Assembly: GCF_000948285.1 (NCBI RefSeq)
Contig: NZ_JYBP01000003.1
Coordinates: 806,001 to 870,000, forward strand
DNA length: 64,000 bases
Reading direction: 5' to 3'
Source: Geobacillus kaustophilus
GTDB taxonomy: Bacteria > Bacillota > Bacilli > Bacillales > Anoxybacillaceae
A model generated the notes under the pieces. The model searched no databases. It was given only the letters and a program-made list of their open reading frames with translations, and was not told where the DNA came from. Below, piece after piece: positions 52,509 through 61,586 of the stretch (its first letter is position 1; each line of letters begins with the position of its first letter). Position numbers and translations under genes: made by a program.

Positions 52509-52986
52509 TCATGAACGCCAGCGGACGGACTCTTCCCAGCGGTTGATCAGCTTCATCAGCATCCGAACGGAAAACGACAGAAGAAAGATCGTGACAAACG
52601 AATGCATCCATGTCCACGTATGGTACGTGATCAAATTTGTATACTTTTCATAAAGAACTTCTATGAACGTCAAAGCGGCTGTATACAAGGCGCATTGTCC
52701 GACAATGCCGAAAAAAGCTCGAATGGTACGACGTTCGATAAAAATACACGCACATGATCGGATACAGAAAGTATTCAAACAAGATGCTCGTGTCGAAGTA
52801 TTGCCCCAAAAACCTCACGGGATAGTCGAGCAAATGCTTTTCGACCACAATGACACCGAAAAAGGTGGAAAAATAAGCTTTCAATAAAAACACGAGAATC
52901 ACGTCTTTAATGGGCGGTTTGCGCAAGCTGAAAACCAATAGGATGAGGCCCAGCGCCAGCAACACCCATAAGTGGATTCGATCCAT
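52509..52986 (-). pseudogene. CBO0543-family membrane protein, frameshifted
   Basis: The start has AGGAGAGGA upstream. The first frame reads MDRIHLWVLLALGLILLVFS through YFLYPIMCVYFYRTSYHSSF. The second continues FFGIVGQCALYTAALTFIEVL and YHTWTWMHSFVTIFLLSFSVR. Together they align with the intact paralogue at 53542. The switch is in a T6 run near 52710, where a one-base indel would restore the frame. Four or five membrane helices in the restored protein. Confidence 0.75.
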
Positions 52987-53106
52987 GTCTCCATCCTCTC
53001 CTGTCAGGGGTTCTGTTGTCCAGCCTGTGCTGTGCGGCCGATCAGAATGTCATAGATCCACCGGGCGTTTGATCAGGCATGGGCGCAAGCGCGGCTGTAG
53101 ACCGAT

Positions 53107-53472
53107 TCATGTAGGGCGGCCCAGGGGAGCAACAGTCTTTTCCATAGCAAGCGCCGTCTGGCTGCGGATGCGCCCCTTCAGCAACAGAAATCGATGCCCA
53201 TCCACCGTCAAATCGATCATCGCCTCGTTCAATATGTCTTCGCCTGATTTCCGCCCGTTCGCCTGCAAATACTTCACTCGATACCATTTTCGTCCATATT
53301 CAAAATAGAGATACTGTCCGCGCTGGAAATCGATCCAAAACTTCACCCGCTCGCCGTTCACGGTCTTCCATACATACCCCCAAGCCCGGTCTTGGCGGAT
53401 CGGCGCCATTTTCGGGCGCGCGGAATTGATGGCTTCGTAATACAGGCGGTGTTTGATGTCAAACAGCACCAT
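53107..53472 (-). CDS. Protein of unknown function
   Basis: 121 residues from the ATG complementary to 53470-53472, with AAAGGAGG upstream. Begins MVLFDIKHRLYYEAINSARP; aromatic and basic (WKTVNGERVKFWIDFQRGQY, later YGRKWYRVKYLQ), soluble, probably mostly beta. Not recognised. It lies between two copies of a CBO0543-type membrane gene on the same strand. Confidence 0.65.
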   Translation of the reverse strand: MVLFDIKHRLYYEAINSARPKMAPIRQDRAWGYVWKTVNGERVKFWIDFQRGQYLYFEYGRKWYRVKYLQANGRKSGEDILNEAMIDLTVDGHRFLLLKGRIRSQTALAMEKTVAPLGRPT

Positions 53473-53541
53473 CCTATTCGCCTCCTTTTGGACAACGATA
53501 CTATATGTATAGCGCCAACTAGGAGAAATAGACATGCCAGC

Positions 53542-54000
53542 TCACCCGTTTTCTTTCAGCAGTCGTCCCGCCATCACCCGAACCGCGAGCGTCACGACAA
53601 ACATGGAGACGAATGAATATCCCCACTTCCACGTATGGTATTCGATCAGGTCGGTGTGCCGCTCCAACAGGATCTCGACCGCCGTCATCCCCCCTGTATA
53701 AGCGGTGCACTGCATCCATATCCCCTTCCAGCCCGAGCGGCGCGATGTCCCGTAAACGTACACACTGACAACAGGGTAAAGCAAGTATTCAAAGATCACG
53801 CTGTCGTTCGTATAATCTGGAAACAGCCGCACCGGATATGCAAGCATTCCCGCCCCGCTGACGATCAGGCCGGTCAAACTGGAAATATACGCATTCAGCA
53901 AAAACGAAAGCCATACTTCTCTTGGTGAAAGAAAGCGGAAGCTGAGCCCCAGCAAACCGATGCCCACCGCAGCAAGCAGCCAAAGAATCCATTGTTCCAT
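53542..54000 (-). CDS. CBO0543-family membrane protein
   Basis: 152 residues from the ATG complementary to 53998-54000 (weak ribosome site). Four to five membrane helices, with the family pattern YPVRLFPDYTNDSVIFEYLLYP, the central PVVSVYVYGTS and EYHTWKWGYSFVSMFVV. CBO0543-type proteins are common in Bacilli and have no known function. It is the intact paralogue of the frameshifted gene at 52509. Confidence 0.75.
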   Translation of the reverse strand: MEQWILWLLAAVGIGLLGLSFRFLSPREVWLSFLLNAYISSLTGLIVSGAGMLAYPVRLFPDYTNDSVIFEYLLYPVVSVYVYGTSRRSGWKGIWMQCTAYTGGMTAVEILLERHTDLIEYHTWKWGYSFVSMFVVTLAVRVMAGRLLKENG

Positions 54001-54197
54001 GATAGCCCACGAGCGCGAATCATGTCGATTTTTCTTAGTATGGGAGGAAAGAGGGGGGAGTATGTGAAACTTTTGTTTTTTCATTTTGCAGCAGGCAATA
54101 GGCCTTAGAAATGGCGGGCTTTCTGTGGATTCTTTCTATGAAAAAAAGGCGAAATTTTGTAAAATAGTAGTATAGTTTTGTAAATGGAGGAATGGAC

Positions 54198-54524
54198 ATG
54201 CCAATATACAACAAACTCGTTCGCGACCGCATTCCAATCATTATCGAGCAATCGGGAAAAACGTTCACAACCCGCATACTTGACGATGAAGAGTATAGGA
54301 AAGAACTGCAGAAAAAAGCGTTTGAAGAGCTTGAGGAATACGTCCAAGCGGAAACGGATGAGGCGGCTCTTGAAGAGCTCGCAGACGTGTTGGAAATTAT
54401 CCATGCTTTGGCTGAATGCCATGGCGCTTCGATCGAGCAAGTTGAACAAATTCGTTCTAAAAAAGCGGAACAGCGCGGCGGCTTCCGCGAAAAAATTTTC
54501 TTGATCGAGGTTCACGATGAGTAA
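54198..54524 (+). CDS. MazG-like nucleotide pyrophosphohydrolase
   Basis: 108 residues from ATG 54198, 7 bases after GGAGG. All-alpha NTP pyrophosphatase fold of the short MazG/PRA-PH type: MPIYNKLVRDRIPIIIEQSGK at the start, then the metal-binding ELEEYVQAETDEAALEELADVLEII (EExxE-12-ExxD-like). It hydrolyses nucleoside triphosphates, perhaps damaged ones. The stop overlaps the helicase start by 8 bases, so the two are translationally coupled. Confidence 0.85.
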   Translation: MPIYNKLVRDRIPIIIEQSGKTFTTRILDDEEYRKELQKKAFEELEEYVQAETDEAALEELADVLEIIHALAECHGASIEQVEQIRSKKAEQRGGFREKIFLIEVHDE

Positions 54525-56967
54525 GGTGGAGTTGATTTCTAGACATCTTCTCGACAAGTTGCAGGAACAGATGAGCCGCTCGTCGACGATATACATACTG
54601 ACATCGTTTGCCATGAAGTCCGGGGTTCGCCTATTGAAGGACAGTTTGCGGGCGGCTGCAGAGCGGGGGGCGGATATAAAAATTTGCGTTGGTGATTACT
54701 TGTTTGTCACCCAGCCAGAGGCGTTGCGCGAGCTCATATCCATCCACCCGGACATCGAGGCACGCTTGTATCGGAGCGAGGGAGTTTCGTTCCACCCGAA
54801 GGCGTACTTATTTGAAGATGCCGAGGGCGGCTGCTTCATTGTCGGTTCTTCCAACTTGTCTCGCTCGGCGCTCACGGACGGTGTTGAATGGAACCTTGGG
54901 CTGGATAAGAGCGTTGATGAGGATGTATTTGTTGAAGCAATGGAGCAGTTTTTAAAGTTGTTTTACGCTTCGGAAACCGTGTCTGTCAATGAAGAAACGG
55001 TTGCTGACTATGAAAAGCGGTATCAAGATTACCATCAGCGCCATCCGAACTTGGCGCGTATATGGGCGGAGACCGAAGAAATTGAGTTGATGCTTCCGAC
55101 GAAAACGGACAAAGAGGAAGAGGCGGAGGCGGCAGACAAGGCCGATGTTGTCCGCGAAACGGCGGCGGCATACGGAACAATCATCAAGCCGCGCTTTGCT
55201 CAAGTGGAGGCGCTCGAACGTCTGGAAGCTGCCTATGAAGAAGGATACGACAAAGCGATGGTTGTCATGGCGACCGGGCTTGGAAAAACATACTTGGCCG
55301 CCTTTTTCGCCCGCCGCTTTTCGCGGGTGCTGTTTATCGCCCACCGCGAGGAAATTCTCCGCCAAGCGAAGCGGTCGTTTGAACGCGTGATTCCTGATCG
55401 GACAGCAGGACTGTACGATGGCAATCAAAAAGACGGAAATGCCGACATGGTGTTTGCTTCGATCTTTACGCTGAGCATGAAAAAACATTTGCATGCATTC
55501 CAGCCGGATTCGTTTGACATAATTGTTGTCGACGAATTCCATCATGCGGCGGCCCGCTCGTACGAGCGCGTCCTTCGTTATTTTCAGCCGAAATTTTTGC
55601 TCGGCATCACCGCTACCCCGGATCGGAACGACAATAAAGACGTCTATGCCATTTGCGATGGCAATGTCGCCTACCGCATTGATTTTATCGAAGCGGTGCA
55701 ACGCGGCTGGTTGGCTCCCTTCCATTATTACGGGGTCTACGACGCCACGGACTATTCGCAAATCAAATGGCTCGGCAACCGTTATGATGAGGAAGAATTG
55801 CTCCAAGTGCAGCTGCGCGAGGAGATGGCGCAGAACATTTTGCGAGCGTGGGAGACATATAAGAAAACAAGGACGCTTGTCTTTTGTTCATCGATTCGGC
55901 AAGCTGATTTCCTGTCCGGATATTTTCAACGCCACGGCTACCGTACGATCAGCCTTCACTCGAAGCAAACGTCCATCCTGCGCCAACAAGCCATTGCCAT
56001 GTTGGAACGACGTGAACTGGACGCTATTTTCACCGTAGACTTATTCAATGAAGGGGTCGATATCCCTTCTGTCGATACACTTTTGTTCGTGCGGCCGACC
56101 GAATCGTTGACCGTCTTTACCCAGCAAGTTGGGCGCGGGTTGCGGCTGCACGAAGGCAAGGACTATTGCGTCATTATCGACTTAATCGGAAACTACCGCA
56201 ATGCGGATGTCAAACTGCGCCTGTTTGATACGCGTCGAGACGAAGCGAAGAAAAAGGCGCGGGAATCCGTTGTGCCAACGGTTCCGAAAACGTGCGAACT
56301 GCATCTCGATGTTCAAGCCATCCATCTTCTCGAGGAGATGCAGAAAAAGCACCAGCCGCGCAAAGAACGGCTGCTTGCTGACTATAGGCAGCTCAAGCAG
56401 GAGCTTGGCCGTCGCCCGACCTACTTGGAACTGCATTTGCACGGCAGAAGTGAAGCGGCGGAGTACAAACAAGAGTTCGACTCTTATGTCGGCTTTTTAT
56501 ATTGGGCGGGAGAGTTGTCGGAGCTGGAAAAGGAAGTGTTCCTAAAATACGAACCGTGGCTTGTTGAAGTGGAGCGCACGGTGATGTCGAAAAGCTACAA
56601 AATGGTGGTCCTAAAAGCTATGCTGGAGCGCGGGCCATCGGGCTGGCATGAGCCAATTACCCCGCAACAAGCGGCGGCGTTCTTTCACCGGTACTTAACG
56701 GAAAAAGAATATCGGAAGCGCATTGATTTTTCCGATGGGGAAACGAAACGTCTTTGGGAGTACGAAGAGGAAAAGGTGAGCAAACTGATCGCCCGCATGC
56801 CGATGACGAAATGGAGCGGCAGTTCGAATGGGTTGATTTCCTTTGAGAACAGCATTTTTGCTCTCCAATTTCCCATTGCGCGCGAACACGAAGAAATATT
56901 GTACAACTGGACAAAAGAGATTTGCGAGTATCGGTTGCATGCGTATTTTGAAAGGAAGGGGGGATGA
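54517..56967 (+). CDS. PLD-nuclease/superfamily 2 helicase fusion
   Basis: 816 residues. N-terminal phospholipase D-like nuclease domain (His93-x-Lys95 in SFHPKAYLF, then GSSNLSRSAL) to about residue 150. A charged linker follows, then an SF2 helicase core: Walker A MATGLGKT (about 251-258), DEFH (339-342) in place of DEAH, TATPDR, and motif VI QQVGRGLRL. The C-terminal 230 residues are DUF3427-like. Such proteins act in DNA repair or in phage defence; the HxK nuclease and helicase suggest DNA end processing. It is coupled to a MazG-like gene and lies 0.5 kb before the CRISPR-Cas operon. Confidence 0.88.
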   Translation: MSKVELISRHLLDKLQEQMSRSSTIYILTSFAMKSGVRLLKDSLRAAAERGADIKICVGDYLFVTQPEALRELISIHPDIEARLYRSEGVSFHPKAYLFEDAEGGCFIVGSSNLSRSALTDGVEWNLGLDKSVDEDVFVEAMEQFLKLFYASETVSVNEETVADYEKRYQDYHQRHPNLARIWAETEEIELMLPTKTDKEEEAEAADKADVVRETAAAYGTIIKPRFAQVEALERLEAAYEEGYDKAMVVMATGLGKTYLAAFFARRFSRVLFIAHREEILRQAKRSFERVIPDRTAGLYDGNQKDGNADMVFASIFTLSMKKHLHAFQPDSFDIIVVDEFHHAAARSYERVLRYFQPKFLLGITATPDRNDNKDVYAICDGNVAYRIDFIEAVQRGWLAPFHYYGVYDATDYSQIKWLGNRYDEEELLQVQLREEMAQNILRAWETYKKTRTLVFCSSIRQADFLSGYFQRHGYRTISLHSKQTSILRQQAIAMLERRELDAIFTVDLFNEGVDIPSVDTLLFVRPTESLTVFTQQVGRGLRLHEGKDYCVIIDLIGNYRNADVKLRLFDTRRDEAKKKARESVVPTVPKTCELHLDVQAIHLLEEMQKKHQPRKERLLADYRQLKQELGRRPTYLELHLHGRSEAAEYKQEFDSYVGFLYWAGELSELEKEVFLKYEPWLVEVERTVMSKSYKMVVLKAMLERGPSGWHEPITPQQAAAFFHRYLTEKEYRKRIDFSDGETKRLWEYEEEKVSKLIARMPMTKWSGSSNGLISFENSIFALQFPIAREHEEILYNWTKEICEYRLHAYFERKGG

Positions 56968-57032
56968 AAAATAGCTGTTTTTCACTAGCCTTTTAGGGGG
57001 ATGAAGAAAAATGAAAGGGATCGTGTGTAAAG

Positions 57033-57203
57033 ATGTCAGAGACACAGAAATTATACAAAGTGTTAAAAACAAAACATAGGAATTACACTGTAAGACCGTT
57101 TAACCGATTTAATGTTGAAAAATCTATGTGGTGGATTATCCCTTCTACCGCTTATCCAGCTTACAGATTTTTGTTTGAATCGTTTGAAAGATGGGTGAAA
57201 TAG
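57033..57203 (+). CDS. Possible 56-residue protein or gene remnant
   Basis: ATG 57033 to TAG 57203; begins MSETQKLYKVLKTKHRNYTV and has MWWIIPSTAYPAYRF. No clear ribosome site. The pattern looks like the N-terminal end of a larger protein whose continuation is lost; a later frame (VVVNPKNIKSEFLIVKI) may be another piece. No family was recognised. The rest of 56968-57454 is AT-rich and non-coding. Confidence 0.35.
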   Translation: MSETQKLYKVLKTKHRNYTVRPFNRFNVEKSMWWIIPSTAYPAYRFLFESFERWVK

Positions 57204-57297
57204 CGCTACTTATGAGAGGGTTAACATTTCGATGATCGTGTGGTGGTAAATCCTAAAAATATCAAAAGCGAGTTTTTGATTGTTAAAATTAAAACGG

Positions 57298-57311
57298 GGA
57301 AAGCGTTTGCA
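57298..57311 (+). promoter_or_regulatory. cre-like site upstream of the cas operon
   Basis: GGAAAGCGTTTGCA matches the CcpA-box core TGAAAGCGNTTNCA at all but the first position, 144 bases before cas6. Whether it overlaps a promoter is unclear; no consensus -35/-10 pair is obvious in this AT-rich leader. Confidence 0.35.
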
Positions 57312-57454
57312 AAATGTGTGATAAGAGGGATTTTGCTTTTTTATTCAATGAATACAAAAGCAACAAAATTCATCCATAAACGTTATTTGACGACAAATTT
57401 CGACAACATTTTCATCCATAATAAGGTAATATATAAATCAAAAGGAGGTGCGTC

Positions 57455-58180
57455 ATGAGGCTTACTTGTTCTTTTAAAGCGGAAAGAATGCCTGTTTCAT
57501 ACCGCATGATGTTGGTGTCGGTGATAAAAGAAGCATTGCGAATGTCGGATGAGCAATATTGTGAGCGTTTATACAAGAGCGCTTCAATGAAGCCGTTTGC
57601 GTTTTCTGTGTATTTAAAAAATTTTCATTTTGTTGATCAAGAGGTTTATTTAGAGGGTATGACAATGACTGTCAGTTCGCCCGATCATGAGTTTCTTTTG
57701 CACTTGTACAACGGCTTGCAACAAAAACGAGCATTCTCGTATAAGCAATATCAACTTGTAAAAGAGAAAATCCGCATGTTGCCGGAGAAAACGATCACAG
57801 ATTCTACCGTGGTGTTTCGCACCCTTTCTCCGATGTTGGTTGAAGATAAAAACCAGAAGCCGGTCAGCCCGGATGCTCCCGACTATGAGGAGCACGTGAA
57901 TCATTTAGCGGATCTGATTTTGCGGCAGTATCGGGGAAATGGGCTATTGTCGCCCTTGATTGTGCGGCCGTTGCGATGGCGCAAGGTGGTAGTGAAGGAG
58001 ACGAATCATGAATTCGAGGCAACGCATGGGGGCGGCAACGTTTTATATTTTACAGCGTACCAAACTTTCTTTTCGCTAACCGGCCATCCAAGCGATTTGC
58101 AGCTGTTGTATCAGCTCGGGTTGTCCAAACGGCGCAATCAAGGATTTGGCCTGCTTGAGGTAGAGGAGGTGCGGGGATGA
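57455..58180 (+). CDS. cas6: CRISPR pre-crRNA endonuclease Cas6
   Basis: 241 residues with AAAGGAGGTG upstream. Two ferredoxin-like folds; the C-terminal glycine-rich loop GLSKRRNQGFGLLEV is the Cas6 signature. It cuts the repeat in the CRISPR transcript and stays bound to the 3' hairpin. First gene of the operon; the stop overlaps the cas8 start in ATGA. Confidence 0.93.
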   Translation: MRLTCSFKAERMPVSYRMMLVSVIKEALRMSDEQYCERLYKSASMKPFAFSVYLKNFHFVDQEVYLEGMTMTVSSPDHEFLLHLYNGLQQKRAFSYKQYQLVKEKIRMLPEKTITDSTVVFRTLSPMLVEDKNQKPVSPDAPDYEEHVNHLADLILRQYRGNGLLSPLIVRPLRWRKVVVKETNHEFEATHGGGNVLYFTAYQTFFSLTGHPSDLQLLYQLGLSKRRNQGFGLLEVEEVRG

Positions 58181-59976
58181 AGATTGAACTCCGCATGGGC
58201 GAGTGGATGGTGACAATGGGGCTTGTCGGGCTGTATCGGGTATTTGAGTATGGATTGCGGAAGGGGATTATTGACCCACAGCACCGGCAAAGCGTTTCAA
58301 TCCACCCTCAGGGGCTTGAGTTGGAGACAGAGGTGCTTCCACAGTTGCCCCGAGCGTATTTTCTTTATTTGATCGATGAATACAGTGTAGCAAAGCGGGA
58401 TGGCGAGAGATTGCGCCATTACCTTGGACAGGCTAAAAAAGAAAACTCATTTTCAACGGCCTTATCCAGTATAAAAAAGACGATTACGGATGCGGGAAAG
58501 AAAATTCAAAAGTATTTCCCTGATGAGCCGGTCGAGCAGTTATTTGAAACGCTCAAATCCGTCAAAAAACCGGAGCAACTTGAACAATTAGAGCAATGTA
58601 TCGCCGAATTTCAACAACTTCTTTCCAAAGAAGCCATTAATGAAAAGCTGACATTAAACTATTTTAAAGCGGCGGTCCTAAAGTCGTTTTTCGGACAAGT
58701 ATCGTTTTTGAATGTTTCAAACAATAATCTGGATTTGGAAGGGCACATTGAACGATTTCAGGCCGATTATATTATTCCGGTGCAATACGATCTTCAATTT
58801 GAACACGTCTTTCGCTCTGCTTCGACAGAGAATGAAGTTCTTCATTTCCTGGACGAGCATGCCGAATATGGGCCGTTTAAAGCATTGAAGAGAGCGTGGA
58901 GAAAGAAAAAGTTGCCTCAAATGAGGGAAGAGATGAGCGCTTTGTATGAATGCATGCTTTTCTCCGGGCACGTTGCCTTTTATAACTTTGAAGAAATGAT
59001 CTTTTCCCCAATTGGAGTATCGACGAGCAACGCTTTTAATTTTAATTGGAATTTACAAGACAAGCAGCCGAAACCAATTTCATCTTTGGCGAAACTTGTG
59101 TTGTTTTTTGCGCCTGCCGGTGCGGCGATTTACTTAAAGAAAGAGGGATTTCAAGAGCAAAACGAGTATCGTATGTATGCAGGCTTTGTCCAATCTGATG
59201 CGGCATTTTCTGAGATTTTGCAGAAAAACAACCATCTGAAGCAGATGAAGCAGCAAAAAGATCCGTTTGACCGCATCGTAAGCAAGCTCGTCCAAAGTGT
59301 AACGAAAGAAGCAAACTATGTGGTCGACCATCTATTTTTCTTAGAATTTTCTTCTGACTATGACAGCAAAAAAACGCACTTGCACTATTACCATCTTCCT
59401 TTGTATTTGGCTCGCTATTTTGTTGAATATCCAGGAAAGTTGGATTACGTCCATTATGACTATCGTGAACAATTCATCCAAGACGTGTTGCGCGGAGTCG
59501 ACCCTGCTCGAGTCATTTATCAATATTTGCGTGATTGTATTGAAAATGGACGTTCCCACATCGGCCCTTACATCGCTGTTCGCGAACGCAGCCGAATTAT
59601 ACAGCTGAAAAGAGGAGGAAAAGAAATGGAGAAAACAGACAAAAGGGTATATGCCCTATATCGGTGCGGCCAAGAGATTCGAAAGGCATTGGAACAGGCT
59701 GGAAGCCCTAAAACGGCTGACCATTATTCTGCCAGCCCGAGTAAAAAAATTATCGCGATTGCCTATCGGTTGTTAAACGCAGCGAAAGCAGGAGACCGGA
59801 AAAGCTTCTTGGATACGTTGTTCCGTCTCCATATGTCAGCGGATCAGCCCATTTCTCCGCTTTTCTTAAATGCGTTGCATGAGCGGGATTTGGATTTTCC
59901 TGCTGTAGCCAACGCCTTTATTGCTGGGTTGCTGTCTCAAGGAGGACAAGGAGAACAAGAGGAGGTTGTATCATGA
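58177..59976 (+). CDS. cas8b: Type I-B Cascade large subunit Cas8 (Cst1/Cas8a1-like)
   Basis: 599 residues. Large, poorly conserved Cascade subunit that recognises the PAM and recruits Cas3; assigned from its size, its place between cas6 and cas7 and its resemblance to the Cst1/Cas8a1 group (TNEAP subtype). Begins MKIELRMGEWMVTMGLVGLYRVFEYG; no CxxC zinc motif is seen. The C-terminal 116 residues are helical and are also made separately from an internal start at 59626 (see cas11). Overlaps cas6 and cas7 by 4 bases each. Confidence 0.85.
   Translation: MKIELRMGEWMVTMGLVGLYRVFEYGLRKGIIDPQHRQSVSIHPQGLELETEVLPQLPRAYFLYLIDEYSVAKRDGERLRHYLGQAKKENSFSTALSSIKKTITDAGKKIQKYFPDEPVEQLFETLKSVKKPEQLEQLEQCIAEFQQLLSKEAINEKLTLNYFKAAVLKSFFGQVSFLNVSNNNLDLEGHIERFQADYIIPVQYDLQFEHVFRSASTENEVLHFLDEHAEYGPFKALKRAWRKKKLPQMREEMSALYECMLFSGHVAFYNFEEMIFSPIGVSTSNAFNFNWNLQDKQPKPISSLAKLVLFFAPAGAAIYLKKEGFQEQNEYRMYAGFVQSDAAFSEILQKNNHLKQMKQQKDPFDRIVSKLVQSVTKEANYVVDHLFFLEFSSDYDSKKTHLHYYHLPLYLARYFVEYPGKLDYVHYDYREQFIQDVLRGVDPARVIYQYLRDCIENGRSHIGPYIAVRERSRIIQLKRGGKEMEKTDKRVYALYRCGQEIRKALEQAGSPKTADHYSASPSKKIIAIAYRLLNAAKAGDRKSFLDTLFRLHMSADQPISPLFLNALHERDLDFPAVANAFIAGLLSQGGQGEQEEVVS
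59626..59976 (+). CDS. cas11b: Internal start: Cascade small subunit Cas11
   Basis: Inside cas8 and in frame, AGAGGAGG (59611-59618) is followed 7 bases later by ATG (59626, Met484 of Cas8). The product is 116 residues, begins MEKTDKRVYALYRCGQEIRK and is entirely helical, the size and type of Cas11. Independent translation of the small subunit from within cas8 has been shown for several type I-B, I-C and I-D systems; this is the expected form of that signal. The site is better than many true starts in the window. Confidence 0.75.
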   Translation: MEKTDKRVYALYRCGQEIRKALEQAGSPKTADHYSASPSKKIIAIAYRLLNAAKAGDRKSFLDTLFRLHMSADQPISPLFLNALHERDLDFPAVANAFIAGLLSQGGQGEQEEVVS

Positions 59977-60860
59977 CGAAAACGGTCACGATGACGATTG
60001 TCTTTCAAGCGGGATCGCTAAACTATGGAGAGGGCATTGCGAATATTTCTGAATTAAAAAAGTTTCATCGCGGCAATGGAGAGGCGTACACATACGCATC
60101 GCGGCAGAGTTTGCGTTACGATATCGTCCGTTTAGGAAATGAACTGTTTGGCTGGAACTTAAATACCGTCGATAAAGCGAGCGGTGTTGTTCAGTTCAAA
60201 AAAGATGTCACCATCGAAGATTCCGTTGAAATGGATTTATTCGGGTACTTGAAAACGGATAAAAACTCGCAAAAACGCGCTGCTGTCGTGCGTTTAAGCC
60301 ATGCCATTTCCCTCGAACCGTATAAAAGCGATTTGGAATTTTTGAATAACATGGGGCTAGCCAGCCGAATTGGTGCTGATCCGAATTTGGCTCAGATCGA
60401 GCAGCACCAAAGCTTCTATTGTTACACCATCACGATAGACTTACATCGCATTGGCGTCGATGGGGAGGTCGAGCTACCCAATCAGGAAAAAGCGAAGCGG
60501 GTTCAGCAATTGCTTGATATTGTGAAGTTGCTCAATCGGAATATTCGCGGTCGTCGTGAAAACTTGTCCCCACTATTCGTCATCGGCGGAGTATATGATG
60601 TAGCAAATCCGTTTTTCCTTGGGAAAATTCGCTTGGCCTCTTCGCCACGAGGATGGGAAATTGAAGTTGCCCCTATCGCTGATACCATGGCGCAAACGTT
60701 CGCAGGCAGGCCAGTTGCTGACGAGACGCGCATCGGTTTAGTAAGCGGCATATTTGCTAATGAAGATGAATTTGCACAACGATTTGCAGAGAAGACTGGA
60801 TCAGTGGAGCAGTTTTTCCGCCATATTGCTGAACAAGTTCAAACATACTACGGTGAATGA
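59973..60860 (+). CDS. cas7: Cascade backbone subunit Cas7 (DevR/Cst2 family)
   Basis: 295 residues. RRM-fold backbone protein that coats the crRNA. Begins MTKTVTMTIVFQAGSLNYGEG and has HRGNGEAYTYASRQSLRYDI, a DevR/Cst2-type signature, then KKDVTIEDSVEMDLFGYL and KRAAVVRLSHAISLEPY. Starts inside the cas8 stop (ATGA). Confidence 0.9.
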   Translation: MTKTVTMTIVFQAGSLNYGEGIANISELKKFHRGNGEAYTYASRQSLRYDIVRLGNELFGWNLNTVDKASGVVQFKKDVTIEDSVEMDLFGYLKTDKNSQKRAAVVRLSHAISLEPYKSDLEFLNNMGLASRIGADPNLAQIEQHQSFYCYTITIDLHRIGVDGEVELPNQEKAKRVQQLLDIVKLLNRNIRGRRENLSPLFVIGGVYDVANPFFLGKIRLASSPRGWEIEVAPIADTMAQTFAGRPVADETRIGLVSGIFANEDEFAQRFAEKTGSVEQFFRHIAEQVQTYYGE

Positions 60861-60862
60861 TA

Positions 60863-61564
60863 ATGAAGGCGTTGCGTTTAAAACTATTTCAAGAGACAGC
60901 GTGCTATAAAAAACCGTTCGCTTCCAAGGTGGCGGAAACATATCCGCTTCCGCCTTATTCTACAGTTAAAGGAATGATTCACGCGTTGCTTCGCGCGGAT
61001 CGTTTCATCCCCATGCGCCTAAGCGTTCAAGGGGAGTATGAGGCGAAACTGCTCGACTATCAGCGGCATTACTTTTTTAAAAAACGTGATGTCGCTGCTT
61101 TTCCACTGATCCTTGATGGGATTCAGGATGAGTCGTTTTCGTACGATGCTAACGAAATTACGACAATGCCCATTTATACACATTTGTTGTACCGAGTTGA
61201 TTTGTTGATTCACGTTGAGGCAGAAAAAGAAGTTCTTGAACGGGTAATACATGCCATCGAAACTGGCGAAAACCATTATAGCTTAGGTAGATGGGAAGAT
61301 TTGGTCCGAATTGATGAGTATAAAATAGTTCAGGTAGATGAATTGGATGAAGAGAAAGATTTACGCTATTACGCTTACATTCCCCATCATTTGCTCGATA
61401 TAGACATAAAGCATATCCCATATGAACTCCCTTGGAAATACGAAGTCGTGAACGGAGTGAGAAAATGGGAGAAAGTCAATGTGGGATACGTGCGAAAAGG
61501 GACGACAGCTCCAGAGGGAGCGTGTATTGATGAAGACGGGGAGCTCGTATTTTTCCATTTATAG
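60863..61564 (+). CDS. cas5: Cascade subunit Cas5 (Cas5t)
   Basis: 233 residues from ATG 60863, 6 bases after GGTGA; an ATG 6 bases earlier touches that site. Begins MKALRLKLFQETACYKKPFA, continuing into ETYPLPPYSTVKGMIHALL, the usual Cas5 start. It caps the 5' handle of the crRNA. Length and context fit Cas5 of the TNEAP subtype. Confidence 0.9.
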   Translation: MKALRLKLFQETACYKKPFASKVAETYPLPPYSTVKGMIHALLRADRFIPMRLSVQGEYEAKLLDYQRHYFFKKRDVAAFPLILDGIQDESFSYDANEITTMPIYTHLLYRVDLLIHVEAEKEVLERVIHAIETGENHYSLGRWEDLVRIDEYKIVQVDELDEEKDLRYYAYIPHHLLDIDIKHIPYELPWKYEVVNGVRKWEKVNVGYVRKGTTAPEGACIDEDGELVFFHL

Positions 61565-61586
61565 AATGGGAGGAAATCAAACGGTC

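Noticed and set aside
57204-57454. CRISPR array in the leader of the cas operon
   Set aside because: No repeated 28-37-base units with spacers are present here or anywhere else in the window.
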